From Pseudomonas asgharzadehiana (lineage in GTDB: Bacteria; Pseudomonadota; Gammaproteobacteria; Pseudomonadales; Pseudomonadaceae), in contig NZ_CP077079.1 of assembly GCF_019139815.1 (NCBI RefSeq), positions 4,712,001-4,776,000 of the forward strand: a stretch of 64,000 bases of DNA, written 5' to 3'. Numbering within the stretch: position 1 is the stretch's first letter; each line of letters starts with the position of its first letter. Under the pieces are notes generated by a model. That model ran no database searches. It was given only the letters and a program-made list of their open reading frames with translations, and was not told the origin of the DNA. Positions 34,498-43,897 of the stretch are shown here, in pieces. The position numbers and the translations under genes were made by a program.

Positions 34498-35490
34498 ATG
34501 GGCGGCTTTATCGACATGCAACAACTGCACGATGAGTTGCTCACCCACCTCATCAGAACCCTCACGCCCATGCAGATGAAACAGCTCGAACCGCATCTGG
34601 CGCCGCTGGTGCAAAACGCTGCGCAGGCGGTGGCCGAAGACCTGATCGCCTATGCCTACCGCGACCCGGCGTCCCGTGGGCGCGGTGAACTGATCCTGGA
34701 GTCCTATGCTTCGTTCAAAGCCGTTCTGTATTACCGGCTTGCACACTTGGTGTGGAACTTCCCCGACCAGACCAACGGCGTGTTCTCACGCATCGCCCTC
34801 AAGCTGAGCAATCAGGGCAAGGTGTTGTCGGGGGCCGAGATTCACCCCGCAGCGCGCATCGGCAGGCGCTTTGTGCTGGACCACGGCTACGGCACGGTGA
34901 TCGGTGAAACCTGTGAGATCGGCAACGACTGCTACATCCTCTGCGGCGTGACCCTGGGAGCTCGCGGTATCGCCAACAACCCCGACGGCAAGCGCCACCC
35001 GCGCCTGGGCAACAATGTCGAAGTCGGCTCCGGGGCTCGCGTGCTGGGCTATGTACTGATCGGCGATAACGTGTTTATCAGCCCTTCGTGCGTGATCACC
35101 CAGGACGTGCCCGCCGGAACCAAGGTCAAGGTGGTCAACCAGATCCAACTGCAAAAAAACGATGAATCGGACCACAGCAACTACCTCGGAGCCTTCGCCC
35201 TGGATGAGCGCCTGCACGTGGTCGGCGAGATCAATGCCAGCCACAAGGTCACGGTGCTCGACGCCGATTTCCACCCTTTGCCGGGGCTGATGCTCGAACC
35301 CACGGTCAAGGAACGCCACCACCTGCAATTTCGCCTGCACCGCGTGGCAACTGGCGACCACCTGCCGCGCCTGCCGCTGAACCTGAAAGTCTGCGGCCCC
35401 GAATTTGAAATCACCCTGCTCTCTCCCCCTGGCTTGAGCGCAATGGTGCGTCACCTGTTGCAAGCCAGCCCACTGATCGTCGGAGGTTGA
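34498..35490 (+). CDS. Serine O-acetyltransferase with C-terminal extension
   Basis: A 330-residue hexapeptide-repeat acetyltransferase. Residues about 60-110 match the helical CysE/EpsC region and residues 112-215 are the left-handed beta helix with IHPAARIGRRFVLDHGYGTV, IGETCEIGNDCYILCGVTLG and GSGARVLGYVLIGD. H129 lies in the DHG motif. It should make O-acetylserine from serine and acetyl-CoA. After residue 220 there is a tail of about 110 residues (DERLHVVGEINASHKV onward) unlike normal CysE. ATG 34498 is chosen because the frame further upstream overlaps the CysM-like gene. Stop and the AlaX ATG are two bases apart. Confidence 0.87.
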   Translation: MGGFIDMQQLHDELLTHLIRTLTPMQMKQLEPHLAPLVQNAAQAVAEDLIAYAYRDPASRGRGELILESYASFKAVLYYRLAHLVWNFPDQTNGVFSRIALKLSNQGKVLSGAEIHPAARIGRRFVLDHGYGTVIGETCEIGNDCYILCGVTLGARGIANNPDGKRHPRLGNNVEVGSGARVLGYVLIGDNVFISPSCVITQDVPAGTKVKVVNQIQLQKNDESDHSNYLGAFALDERLHVVGEINASHKVTVLDADFHPLPGLMLEPTVKERHHLQFRLHRVATGDHLPRLPLNLKVCGPEFEITLLSPPGLSAMVRHLLQASPLIVGG

Positions 35491-35492
35491 AC

Positions 35493-36221
35493 ATGTCCGT
35501 GCACACCATGGAAACCCTGGCGCTGTTCGACAGCGCGCCCTACCAGAACGCCTTCAGCGCACGGGTGATTGCCGTCAGCGAACACGGCGTTGCCCTGGAG
35601 CACACGCTGTTTTACCCCACCGGTGGCGGCCAGCCGGGCGACACCGGGCATTTGAGCCTGCCCGATGGCACCCAGGTAGCCGTGACAGGCACGGTGCGCG
35701 ATCCGGTATTGCGTTCGATCATCTGGCACCAGGTGGAACACTGCCCGCAGCAACTGGCCGCCGGCGTGCAGGTAGACGCCGGCCTGGATTGGGAGCGGCG
35801 CTACCAACACATGAAAATGCACACCTGCCTGCATCTGTTGTGCTCGATCATTGACGCCCCCGTGACCGGTTGCAGCATCAGCGCCGACAAGGGCCGCCTG
35901 GATTTCGATTTACCGGAAATGACCCTCGACAAAGACAGCATCACTCGCGACCTCAATACGCTGATAGAACAGGCCCACCCGGTTAAAACCCTGTCGATGG
36001 CCGCCACGGAATACGCCACCCTGCTGCAGATCACCCGCACCCAGGCGGTGGCGCCGCCGGTGATCCAGGGCTCGGTACGGGTGATTGAAATCGCCGGCAT
36101 CGATATCCAGCCCTGCGGCGGCACCCACGTGCTCAACACCGAGGAAATCGGCCGGGTGTTCTGCGAAAAAATCGAGAAAAAGAGCAAGCACAACCGCAGG
36201 GTGATACTGCGATTTGAGTAA
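35493..36221 (+). CDS. AlaX-type alanyl-tRNA editing protein
   Basis: A 242-residue free-standing relative of the AlaRS editing domain. It shows FYPTGGGQPGDTG (N-terminal motif), the zinc half-sites H-T-C-L-H in MHTCLHLLCS and C-x3-H in QPCGGTHVLNTEEIG. Such proteins hydrolyse Ser-tRNA(Ala) or related mischarged tRNAs. Translation starts at ATG 35493 behind CGGAGG inside the acetyltransferase stop region, so it is coupled to that gene. In an operon that consumes serine and makes O-acetylserine and a cysteine-like product, it likely guards translation. It ends the operon, facing the prp genes across a REP hairpin. Confidence 0.9.
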   Translation: MSVHTMETLALFDSAPYQNAFSARVIAVSEHGVALEHTLFYPTGGGQPGDTGHLSLPDGTQVAVTGTVRDPVLRSIIWHQVEHCPQQLAAGVQVDAGLDWERRYQHMKMHTCLHLLCSIIDAPVTGCSISADKGRLDFDLPEMTLDKDSITRDLNTLIEQAHPVKTLSMAATEYATLLQITRTQAVAPPVIQGSVRVIEIAGIDIQPCGGTHVLNTEEIGRVFCEKIEKKSKHNRRVILRFE

Positions 36222-36235
36222 ACGCGATCATGAAT

Positions 36236-36260
36236 GTGGGAGGGGCACCGCCCCTCCCAC
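36236..36260. repeat. REP-type palindrome between alaX and prpD
   Basis: GTGGGAGGGGC / GCCCCTCCCAC with a three-base loop, lying between two convergent operons. It is the same shortened REP form as at 29115, so the accessory sulfur cluster is flanked on both sides by near-identical palindromes. Confidence 0.75.
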
Positions 36261-36281
36261 AATTTAGTCCTGCACCGTTTT

Positions 36282-37766
36282 TCAGATCACGAACAGGTCC
36301 ATGAAGCGGTTGACCGGCGTGGCCTCAAGCTGCGCCTGGTCCTTGCACAAGGCAAAAATTTCGGCACTGCGCTGGCCGGTAAACCGCGTGCACAGGTTGG
36401 CCTTGAACTTGTCTTCCAGCAACGAAATGCCCTGCGCACGACGGCGACGATGGCCAATCGGATACTCCACCGCCACCTGCTCGGTACAGGTGCCATCGAC
36501 GAAGAACACTTGCACCGCATTGGCGATGGAACGCTTGTCGGCTTCCAGGTACTCACGGCTGTAGCGCGGTTCCTCGACGATTTCCATCTTGTCGCGCAAC
36601 ACGTCGATGATCGGGTGCGCGGCGTGGAACGCATCCTCGTAGTGCTCGGCCACCAGCGTGCCGAACGCCAGGGGCACGGCGGTCATGTATTGCAGGCAGT
36701 GGTCGCGGTCGGCGGCATTGGCCAGTGGGCCGACCTTGGAGATGATGCGGATCGCCGACTCGTGGGTGGTGATCACGATACGCTCGATTTCATGCAGGCG
36801 ATGTTTGACTTGCGGGTGCAAGGTCACCGCCGCTTCGCAAGCCGTTTGCGCGTGGAACTCGGCGGGGAAGCTGATCTTGAACAGCACGTTTTCCATCACG
36901 TAGGTGCCATAGGCTTGGGACAGGCTGAACGCACGTTTGTCTTCGGGCTTGAGGGCCAGATCCTTGTTGGTGTGGCTGAACAGCACGTCATAGAACCCCC
37001 ACTGCGGCGCACTCAATACACCAGGGATGCCCATCTCGCCCCGCAGCGCGATATCCGCCAGGCGTACGCCACGACTCGACGCATCACCCGCCGCCCAGGA
37101 TTTACGCGAACCGGCGTTCGGCGCATGTCGGTAAGTCCGCAGCGCCTGCCCGTCGACAAACGCGTGGGACAAGGCCGCCAGCAATTGCTCACGATTGGCC
37201 CCCATCAGTTTGGCGGTGACGGCGGTGGAGGCGACTTTCACCAACAGCACATGGTCGAGGCCGACGCGGTTGAACGAGTTTTCCAGAGCGATCACGCCCT
37301 GGATTTCGTGAGCCATGATCATCGCTTCCAGCACCACGCGCACGGTCAGCGGCGCGTCGCCATTGGCCAGGCGTTTTTGCGACAGGTGATCGGCCACGGC
37401 GAGGATGCCGCCGAGGTTGTCGGAAGGGTGGCCCCATTCGGCGGCGAGCCAGGTGTCGTTGTAGTCGAGCCAGCGCACGATGCAGCCGATGTCCCACGCC
37501 GCCTTGACCGGGTCCAGCCGAAATGACGTGCCCGGCACGCGTGCGCCGAACGGCACCACGCTGCCTTCGACGAGCGGCCCGAGGTGCTTGGTGCATTCGG
37601 GGAAACGCAGGGCCAGCAGGCCACAGCCGAGCGTGTCCATCAGGCAGTTGCGCGCGGTGTCCAGTGCGAGCGGCGAGTCGATTCGGTAACTGAGGACGTA
37701 GTCGGCGATGTCCTGCAGGACCTGGTCGTAGTCGGGGCGATTGTTCTGGTCGACGTTGGTGCTCAT
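36282..37766 (-). CDS. prpD: 2-methylcitrate dehydratase PrpD
   Basis: A 494-residue MmgE/PrpD-family enzyme that dehydrates 2-methylcitrate to 2-methylaconitate in propionyl-CoA breakdown. It is recognised by [56 protein letters not shown] and [20 protein letters not shown]. The length is standard. It is the last gene of the prp operon, 130 bp after prpF with a REP element between. Genomes with acnD/prpF can do without PrpD, so its retention gives two routes. Confidence 0.96.
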   Translation of the reverse strand: MSTNVDQNNRPDYDQVLQDIADYVLSYRIDSPLALDTARNCLMDTLGCGLLALRFPECTKHLGPLVEGSVVPFGARVPGTSFRLDPVKAAWDIGCIVRWLDYNDTWLAAEWGHPSDNLGGILAVADHLSQKRLANGDAPLTVRVVLEAMIMAHEIQGVIALENSFNRVGLDHVLLVKVASTAVTAKLMGANREQLLAALSHAFVDGQALRTYRHAPNAGSRKSWAAGDASSRGVRLADIALRGEMGIPGVLSAPQWGFYDVLFSHTNKDLALKPEDKRAFSLSQAYGTYVMENVLFKISFPAEFHAQTACEAAVTLHPQVKHRLHEIERIVITTHESAIRIISKVGPLANAADRDHCLQYMTAVPLAFGTLVAEHYEDAFHAAHPIIDVLRDKMEIVEEPRYSREYLEADKRSIANAVQVFFVDGTCTEQVAVEYPIGHRRRRAQGISLLEDKFKANLCTRFTGQRSAEIFALCKDQAQLEATPVNRFMDLFVI

Positions 37767-37845
37767 GGCAGTGCTCCAAAAGTTAGGGTTGTTCCATCCT
37801 CAGGGTCAGGGTTGATCGTGTCGCAGGTCTGTATGCCTGCTTATG

Positions 37846-37882
37846 TCCCTTGTGGGGGGAGGCTTGCTTCCTCCCACAGGGA
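37846..37882. repeat. REP-type palindrome between prpF and prpD
   Basis: TCCCTTGTGGGGGGAGG / CCTCCCACAGGGA around the core GCTTGCTT. It lies inside the prp operon and could cut down distal expression of prpD or protect the upstream mRNA 3' end. Confidence 0.75.
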
Positions 37883-37896
37883 ATTGGTGTTGGGCT

Positions 37897-39087
37897 TTAG
37901 AAAGAGTCGCCGGGGACGCGCACGCAACCTTCCATCAACACCCGCGCACTGCGGCTCATGATGGCTTTTTTCACGACCCATTCGCCGTTCACCTGGGTGG
38001 CTTCAGCACCCACGCGCAAGGTGCCGGACGGATGCCCGAAGCGCACGGCGTTACGTTCAATGCCACCGGCCGCGAGGTTGACCAAGGTCCCGGAAATCGC
38101 CGCCGCCGTGCCAATTGCCACCGCCGCCGTGCCCATCATCGCGTGGTGCAGCTTGCCCATGGACAGCGCACGCACCAGCAAATCCACATCCCCGGCCTTG
38201 ATCGCCTTGCCGCTGGAGGCCACGTAATCGGAAGGCTTGGCCACAAACGCGACCTTCGGCGTGTGCTGGCGCTGGGCCGCTTCGTCCAGGTGCTTGATCA
38301 AGCCCATGCGCAGCGCGCCGTGGGCACGCACGGTCTCGAACATGGCCAGGGCCTTGGGGTCGCCGTTGATCGCACCTTGCAGCTCGGTGCCGGTATAACC
38401 CAAGTCTTGGGCGTTGATGAAAATCGTCGGGATACCGGCGTTGATCAGCGTGGCCTTGAAGGTGCCGATACCAGGTACTTCCAGATCGTCGACCAGGTTG
38501 CCGGTGGGGAACATCGAGCCACCGCCGCCCTCTTCTTCCGCCGCCGGGTCCATGAATTCCAGCTGCACTTCGGCAGCCGGAAACGTCACGCCGTCCAGTT
38601 CGAAGTCGCCGGTTTCCTGTACCGCGCCGTCGGTGATCGGCACGCGGGCGATGATGGTCTTGCCGATATTGGCCTGCCAGACGCGCACCACGGCCACGCC
38701 GTTGTGTGGGATTCGAGCCGGCTCGACCAAACCCGCACTGATCGCGAACGAACCCACCGCCGCCGACAGGTTGCCGCAGTTGCCGCTCCAGTCGACAAAG
38801 GGCTTATCGATGGAGACCTGGCCAAACAGGTAGTCCACGTCGTGATCGGCACGGGTGCTCTTGGAAAGAATCACGGTCTTGCTGGTGCTGGACGTGGCGC
38901 CGCCCATGCCATCGATTTGCTTGTCGTAGGGATCGGGGCTGCCGATCACTCGCAGCAACAAGGCATCGCGGGCCTTCCCCGGGACCTGCGCCGAAGCGGG
39001 CAGGTCCTGGAGGCGGAAAAATACGCCCTTGCTGGTGCCGCCACGCATATAGGTGGCGGGGATCTTGATTTGCGCTACAGGTGCCAT
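37897..39087 (-). CDS. prpF: PrpF, 2-methylaconitate cis-trans isomerase
   Basis: A 396-residue PrpF-family isomerase (diaminopimelate-epimerase fold) that works with AcnD by converting the trans or cis form of 2-methylaconitate. Signatures: IPATYMRGGTSKGVFFRLQD, the VDYLFGQVSIDKPFVDWSGN region with NCGNLSAAVG, and LVNLAAGGIERNAVRFGHPS. ATG 39087 has AGAGG eight bases upstream, whereas the ATG at 39093 would sit on top of it. It starts 13 bases after the acnD stop, so the two are co-translated. Confidence 0.96.
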   Translation of the reverse strand: MAPVAQIKIPATYMRGGTSKGVFFRLQDLPASAQVPGKARDALLLRVIGSPDPYDKQIDGMGGATSSTSKTVILSKSTRADHDVDYLFGQVSIDKPFVDWSGNCGNLSAAVGSFAISAGLVEPARIPHNGVAVVRVWQANIGKTIIARVPITDGAVQETGDFELDGVTFPAAEVQLEFMDPAAEEEGGGGSMFPTGNLVDDLEVPGIGTFKATLINAGIPTIFINAQDLGYTGTELQGAINGDPKALAMFETVRAHGALRMGLIKHLDEAAQRQHTPKVAFVAKPSDYVASSGKAIKAGDVDLLVRALSMGKLHHAMMGTAAVAIGTAAAISGTLVNLAAGGIERNAVRFGHPSGTLRVGAEATQVNGEWVVKKAIMSRSARVLMEGCVRVPGDSF

Positions 39088-39100
39088 ATGCATCCTCTTC

Positions 39101-41695
39101 TCAGGCGGTCGCCGCCGATTCCAGGAAGTCCTGGGCGAAACGTTGCAACACGCCGCCCGCCTCGTAGATCGACACTTCTTCGGCGGTGTCCAGGCGGCAG
39201 GTCACCGGCACCTCGACACGTTCGCCGTTCTTGCGGTTGATCACCAGGGTCAACTGCGCACGCGGTGTGCGTTCGCCGACCACGTCATAGGTTTCACTGC
39301 CGTCGATGTGCAAGGTGTGGCGGTCGGTGCCCGGCAGAAACTCCAGCGGCAACACGCCCATGCCCACCAGGTTGGTGCGGTGGATACGTTCGAACCCTTC
39401 GGCGGCAATCGCTTCCACACCGGCCAGGCGTACGCCCTTGGCGGCCCAGTCGCGGGAGGAGCCTTGGCCGTAGTCGGCACCGGCGATGATGATCAGCGGC
39501 TGCTTGCGTTCCATGTAGGTTTCGATGGCTTCCCACATGCGCGTAACCTTGCCTTCGGGCTCGATGCGCGCCAGGGAGCCCTGCTTGACCTTGCCGTTTT
39601 CCTGCACCATTTCGTTGAACAGTTTCGGGTTGGCGAAGGTGGCGCGTTGCGCGGTCAGGTGGTCGCCACGGTGGGTCGCGTAAGAGTTGAAGTCGACTTC
39701 CGGCAGGCCCATTTTCGCCAGGTATTCGCCGGCGGCGCTGTCGAGCATGATCGCGTTCGAAGGCGACAGGTGGTCGGTGGTGATGTTGTCCGGCAGCACC
39801 GCCAGCGGGCGCATGCCCTTGAGCGGGCGCGCACCGGCCAATGCGCCTTCCCAGTACGGCGGGCGGCGGATATAGGTGCTTTGCGGGCGCCAGTCGTACA
39901 GCGGCGTGACCTTGGGGCCGGTGTCTTCGTGGATCGCGAACATCGGAATGTACACCGCGCGGAACTGCTCGGGCTTGACCGAGGCCTTGACCACCGCGTC
40001 GATTTCTTCGTCGCTCGGCCAGATGTCCTGCAGGCGGATCTCCTTGCCGTCGGCATCCAGGCCAAGCACGTCCTTTTCGATGTCGAACCGGATGGTGCCG
40101 GCAATCGCATAGGCCACCACCAGCGGCGGCGACGCCAGGAACGCTTGCTTGGCGTACGGGTGAATCCGCCCGTCGAAGTTGCGGTTGCCCGAAAGCACGG
40201 CGGTGGCGTACAGGTCGCGGTCGATGATCTCTTGCTGGATCACCGGGTCCAGCGCGCCGGACATGCCATTGCAAGTGGTGCAGGCGAAGGCCACTACGCC
40301 AAAGCCGAGTTTTTCCAGCTCATGGCCCAGGCCGGCTTCTTCCAGGTACATCGCCACGGTTTTCGAGCCGGGCGCCAGGGACGATTTGACCCACGGCTTG
40401 CGCGTCAGCCCCAGCCGGTTGGCATTGCGCGCCAGCAGGCCGGCGGCGATCACGTTGCGCGGGTTGCTGGTGTTGGTGCAACTGGTGATGGCGGCGATGA
40501 TCACCGCGCCGTCCGGCATCTGCCCCGGTACGTCGTCCCACTGGCCGCAAATGCCTTGAGCAGCCAGGTCACGCGTGGCGACGCGGGCGTGGGGGTTGCT
40601 CGGGCCGGCCATGTTGCGCACGACGCTGGACAGGTCGAAGCTCAGGCCACGCTCGTATTGCGCCCCCTTGAGGTCATCGGCCCACAGCCCGGTGTGGCGT
40701 GCGTACTGCTCGACCAGCGCGACTTGTTCGTCTTCGCGGCCGGTGAGCTTGAGGTAGGCAATGGTTTGCTGGTCGATGTAGAACATCGCCGCCGTGGCAC
40801 CGTATTCCGGGGCCATGTTGGAGATGGTCGCGCGGTCGCCCAGGGTGAGCGCCGACGCACCTTCACCAAAGAACTCCAGCCACGCGCCGACGACTTTTTG
40901 CTTGCGCAGGAACTCGGTCAGCGCCAACACCATATCGGTGGCCGTGATGCCCGGCTGCAGCTTGCCGGTGAGCTCGACGCCCACGCTTTCGGGCAGGCGC
41001 ATCCACGAGGCGCGGCCGAGCATCACGCTCTCGGCTTCCAGGCCACCGACGCCGATGGCGATCACGCCCAAGGCGTCCACATGCGGGGTGTGGCTGTCGG
41101 TGCCGACACAGGTGTCGGGGAAGGCCACGCCGTCGCGCACCTGGATCACCGGGGACATTTTCTCCAGGTTGATCTGGTGCATGATGCCGTTACCCGGCGG
41201 GATCACGTCGACGTTCTTGAAGGCTTTTTTGGTCCATTCGATAAAGTGAAAACGGTCTTCGTTGCGGCGGTCCTCGATGGCGCGGTTCTTCTGGAACGCA
41301 TCCGGATCGAAACCACCGGCCTCGACGGCCAGGGAGTGGTCGACAATCAACTGGGTCGGCACCACCGGGTTGACCTGCGCCGGGTCACCGCCTTGCAGGG
41401 CGATGGCGTCGCGCAGGCCGGCGAGGTCGACCAGCGCGGTCTGGCCAAGGATGTCGTGGCACACCACGCGCGCCGGGAACCAGGGAAAGTCGAGGTCGCG
41501 TTTGCGTTCGATCAGTTGGCTCAGGGACGCCTCAAGGGTGGCCGGGTCGCAACGGCGCACCAGGTTTTCAGCGAGCACGCGGGAGGTATAGGGCAACGTG
41601 GCGTAGGCGCCGGGGGTGATGGCTTCGACTGCCGCGCGGGCGTCGAAGTAATCCAGGCGGCTGCCGGGCAGCGGTTTGCGAAATTCAGTGTTCAT
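39101..41695 (-). CDS. acnD: Fe/S-dependent 2-methylisocitrate dehydratase AcnD
   Basis: An 864-residue aconitase-family enzyme that, with PrpF, turns 2-methylcitrate into 2-methylisocitrate. It shows TCVGTDSHTPHVDALGVIAI, ITSCTNTSNPRNVIAAGLLA and FACTTCNGMSGALDP (the three 4Fe-4S cysteines), and the swivel-domain GADYGQGSSRDWAAKG. The start MNTEFRKPLPGSRLDYFDAR at 41695 matches the family; a 32-codon upstream extension runs through the intergenic region and is rejected. It lies 141 bp after prpC with a REP element between. Confidence 0.97.
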   Translation of the reverse strand: MNTEFRKPLPGSRLDYFDARAAVEAITPGAYATLPYTSRVLAENLVRRCDPATLEASLSQLIERKRDLDFPWFPARVVCHDILGQTALVDLAGLRDAIALQGGDPAQVNPVVPTQLIVDHSLAVEAGGFDPDAFQKNRAIEDRRNEDRFHFIEWTKKAFKNVDVIPPGNGIMHQINLEKMSPVIQVRDGVAFPDTCVGTDSHTPHVDALGVIAIGVGGLEAESVMLGRASWMRLPESVGVELTGKLQPGITATDMVLALTEFLRKQKVVGAWLEFFGEGASALTLGDRATISNMAPEYGATAAMFYIDQQTIAYLKLTGREDEQVALVEQYARHTGLWADDLKGAQYERGLSFDLSSVVRNMAGPSNPHARVATRDLAAQGICGQWDDVPGQMPDGAVIIAAITSCTNTSNPRNVIAAGLLARNANRLGLTRKPWVKSSLAPGSKTVAMYLEEAGLGHELEKLGFGVVAFACTTCNGMSGALDPVIQQEIIDRDLYATAVLSGNRNFDGRIHPYAKQAFLASPPLVVAYAIAGTIRFDIEKDVLGLDADGKEIRLQDIWPSDEEIDAVVKASVKPEQFRAVYIPMFAIHEDTGPKVTPLYDWRPQSTYIRRPPYWEGALAGARPLKGMRPLAVLPDNITTDHLSPSNAIMLDSAAGEYLAKMGLPEVDFNSYATHRGDHLTAQRATFANPKLFNEMVQENGKVKQGSLARIEPEGKVTRMWEAIETYMERKQPLIIIAGADYGQGSSRDWAAKGVRLAGVEAIAAEGFERIHRTNLVGMGVLPLEFLPGTDRHTLHIDGSETYDVVGERTPRAQLTLVINRKNGERVEVPVTCRLDTAEEVSIYEAGGVLQRFAQDFLESAATA

Positions 41696-41758
41696 CGTCA
41701 GGACTCGGTCACGGTGGTTGCAAGAGGGACCCACTGATCCAGATTTGACATGCGATTT

Positions 41759-41808
41759 AAATGTGGAAGGGGGCAAGTCGAGTCGTCGCACCGCCCTCCC
41801 ACATTTGA
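41759..41808. repeat. Degenerate REP palindrome between prpC and acnD
   Basis: AAATGTGGAAGGGGGC on the left and GCCCTCCCACATTT on the right, around a loop GTCGAGTCGTC-type sequence. It is an imperfect REP doublet in the prpC-acnD gap. No other feature was seen in that 141-bp stretch. Confidence 0.65.
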
Positions 41809-41836
41809 TCTCATTCCACTTCAGGATCGCCGGTCT

Positions 41837-42964
41837 TCAGCGACGTTCGATTGGCACGAACTTGCGCTGTTCGACGCCGGTGTACTCGGCGCTTGGACGG
41901 ATGATGCGGTTGTTGGCACGCTGCTCAAACACATGCGCGGCCCAGCCGGTCAGGCGCGAGCAGACAAAGATCGGCGTGAACAGCTTGGTCGGGATGCCCA
42001 TGAAGTGGTACGCCGAGGCATGGTAGAAGTCGGCGTTGGGGAAGAGTTTTTTCTGCTCCCACATGGTTTTGTCGATGGCTTCGGAGACCGGGAACAACAC
42101 GGTGTCGCCCACTTCGTCGGCGAGTTTTTTCGACCAGCCCTTGATCACTTCATTGCGCGGGTCGTTGTCTTTGTAGATCGCGTGGCCGAAGCCCATGATC
42201 TTGTCTTTGCGCGCCAGCATGCCGAGGGTGCCTTCCACCGCTTCTGCGGCAGAGCCGAAACGTTCGATCATCTCCATCGCCGCTTCGTTGGCGCCGCCAT
42301 GCAGCGGGCCGCGCAGCGAGCCGATGGCAGCGGTGACGCAGGAATACAGGTCCGACAGGGTCGAAGCGCACACTCGTGCGGTGAAGGTCGACGCGTTGAA
42401 CTCGTGCTCGGCGTAGAGGATCAGCGACACATTCATGACTTTCTCATGCAGCTCGCTCGGCTTCTTGCCGTGCAGCAGGTGCAGGAAGTGGCCGCCGATG
42501 CCTGGCTCGTCAGTCACGCAGTCGATGCGCTTGCCGTCATGGCTGAAGCGGTACCAGTAACACATGATCGCCGGAAACGCGGCGAGCAGGCGGTCGGTGA
42601 CATCCCGTTGCACACTGAAGTCTTTCTCGGGTTCGATATTGCCCAGGAACGAACAACCGGTGCGCATCACGTCCATCGGATGGGCGTCGGCGGGGATGCG
42701 TTCCAGCACTTCTTTCAGTGCCTGGGGCAGGTCGCGCAGCTTGCTCAGCTTGTGGCGATAGTCGGTCAGTTGGGCCTGGGTCGGCAGTTCGCCGTACAAC
42801 AGCAGGTAGGCGACTTCTTCAAACTGCGCGTCGGCGGCCAGTTCGCGTACGTCGTAGCCGCGATAGGTCAGGCCGGCACCGGCTTGGCCCACGGTGGACA
42901 GAGCGGTCTGCCCGGCGACCTGGCCACGCAGGCCGGCGCCACTCAATACTTTTGCTTCAGCCAT
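41837..42964 (-). CDS. prpC: 2-methylcitrate synthase
   Basis: Condenses propionyl-CoA with oxaloacetate. The 375-residue protein is a citrate-synthase-family enzyme of the short, methylcitrate type: GLRGQVAGQTALSTVGQAGA, LTYRGYDVRELAADAQFEEV, catalytic His in LILYAEHEFNASTF and in GPLHGGANEAAMEMI, and the catalytic Asp region HFMGIPTKLFTPIFVCSRLT. The start AEAKVLSGAGLRGQVAG is typical for PrpC. It follows prpB by 39 bp in the operon. Confidence 0.97.
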   Translation of the reverse strand: MAEAKVLSGAGLRGQVAGQTALSTVGQAGAGLTYRGYDVRELAADAQFEEVAYLLLYGELPTQAQLTDYRHKLSKLRDLPQALKEVLERIPADAHPMDVMRTGCSFLGNIEPEKDFSVQRDVTDRLLAAFPAIMCYWYRFSHDGKRIDCVTDEPGIGGHFLHLLHGKKPSELHEKVMNVSLILYAEHEFNASTFTARVCASTLSDLYSCVTAAIGSLRGPLHGGANEAAMEMIERFGSAAEAVEGTLGMLARKDKIMGFGHAIYKDNDPRNEVIKGWSKKLADEVGDTVLFPVSEAIDKTMWEQKKLFPNADFYHASAYHFMGIPTKLFTPIFVCSRLTGWAAHVFEQRANNRIIRPSAEYTGVEQRKFVPIERR

Positions 42965-43003
42965 GTTCGTTCTCCAATTTTGTAGTTATGGGAGGCGCGT
43001 TCG

Positions 43004-43897
43004 TTACTTTTTCGCGGCGAACAGCGCGTCGAGCTTCTGCTCGAAGGTGTGGTAGTCGATGCGGTCGTAAAGCTCCATGCGGGTTTGCATGGTGTCGATC
43101 ACGTTCTGCTGGGTGCCGTCGCGACGGATCGCGGTGTAGACGTTTTCGGCGGCCTTGTTCATGGCGCGAAAGGCCGAGAGCGGGTACAGCACCAGGGAAA
43201 CATCGGCAGATTTCAACTGTTCGGTGGTGTACAGCGGCGTCGCACCGAATTCGGTGATATTGGCCAGAATTGGCGCTTTCACCCGGGCAGCGAACAGTTT
43301 GTACATCTCCAGTTCAGTGATGGCTTCCGGGAAGACCATGTCGGCACCGGCCTCGATACAGGCGGCGGCACGCTCCAGGGCGGATTCCAGGCCTTCGACG
43401 GCCAGGGCATCGGTACGCGCCATGATCACAAAGCTGTCATCGGTGCGCGCATCCACGGCGGCCTTGATGCGGTCGACCATCTCCTGCTGGGAGACGATTT
43501 CTTTGTTCGGGCGATGCCCGCAGCGTTTGGCGCCGACCTGGTCTTCGATGTGGATGGCGGCCGCGCCGAACTTGATCATCGACTTGACGGTGCGCGCCAC
43601 GTTGAACGCCGAGGAACCGAACCCGGTGTCCACGTCCACCAGCAGCGGCAGGTCGCATACATCGGTGATACGACGCACGTCGGTGAGCACGTCGTCCAGG
43701 CCGGTGATGCCCAGGTCCGGCACGCCCAGGGAGCCGGCAGCCACGCCGCCGCCTGACAGATAAATCGCCTTGAAGCCGGCGCGCTTGGCCAACAGGGCGT
43801 GGTTGGCGTTGATCGTGCCGACCACCTGCAACGGATGCTCGCTGGCGACCGCGTCACGGAAACGCTGGCCGGGTGTGCTTTTATTATTCGAACTCAT
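43004..43897 (-). CDS. prpB: 2-methylisocitrate lyase
   Basis: Cleaves 2-methylisocitrate to pyruvate and succinate. The 297 residues show [60 protein letters not shown] (the KRCGH catalytic loop) and [20 protein letters not shown]. The length is normal. The start codon overlaps the end of the GntR gene by four bases (ATGA), so regulator and first enzyme gene share one message. Confidence 0.97.
   Translation of the reverse strand: MSSNNKSTPGQRFRDAVASEHPLQVVGTINANHALLAKRAGFKAIYLSGGGVAAGSLGVPDLGITGLDDVLTDVRRITDVCDLPLLVDVDTGFGSSAFNVARTVKSMIKFGAAAIHIEDQVGAKRCGHRPNKEIVSQQEMVDRIKAAVDARTDDSFVIMARTDALAVEGLESALERAAACIEAGADMVFPEAITELEMYKLFAARVKAPILANITEFGATPLYTTEQLKSADVSLVLYPLSAFRAMNKAAENVYTAIRRDGTQQNVIDTMQTRMELYDRIDYHTFEQKLDALFAAKK

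Noticed and set aside
39053..41737. An 894-codon open frame antiparallel to acnD, and a 754-codon frame antiparallel to rlmKL (7119-9383)
   Set aside because: Both are codon-bias shadows of long real genes. The products are His/Arg/Gly/Val-rich without recognisable domains or ribosome binding sites.
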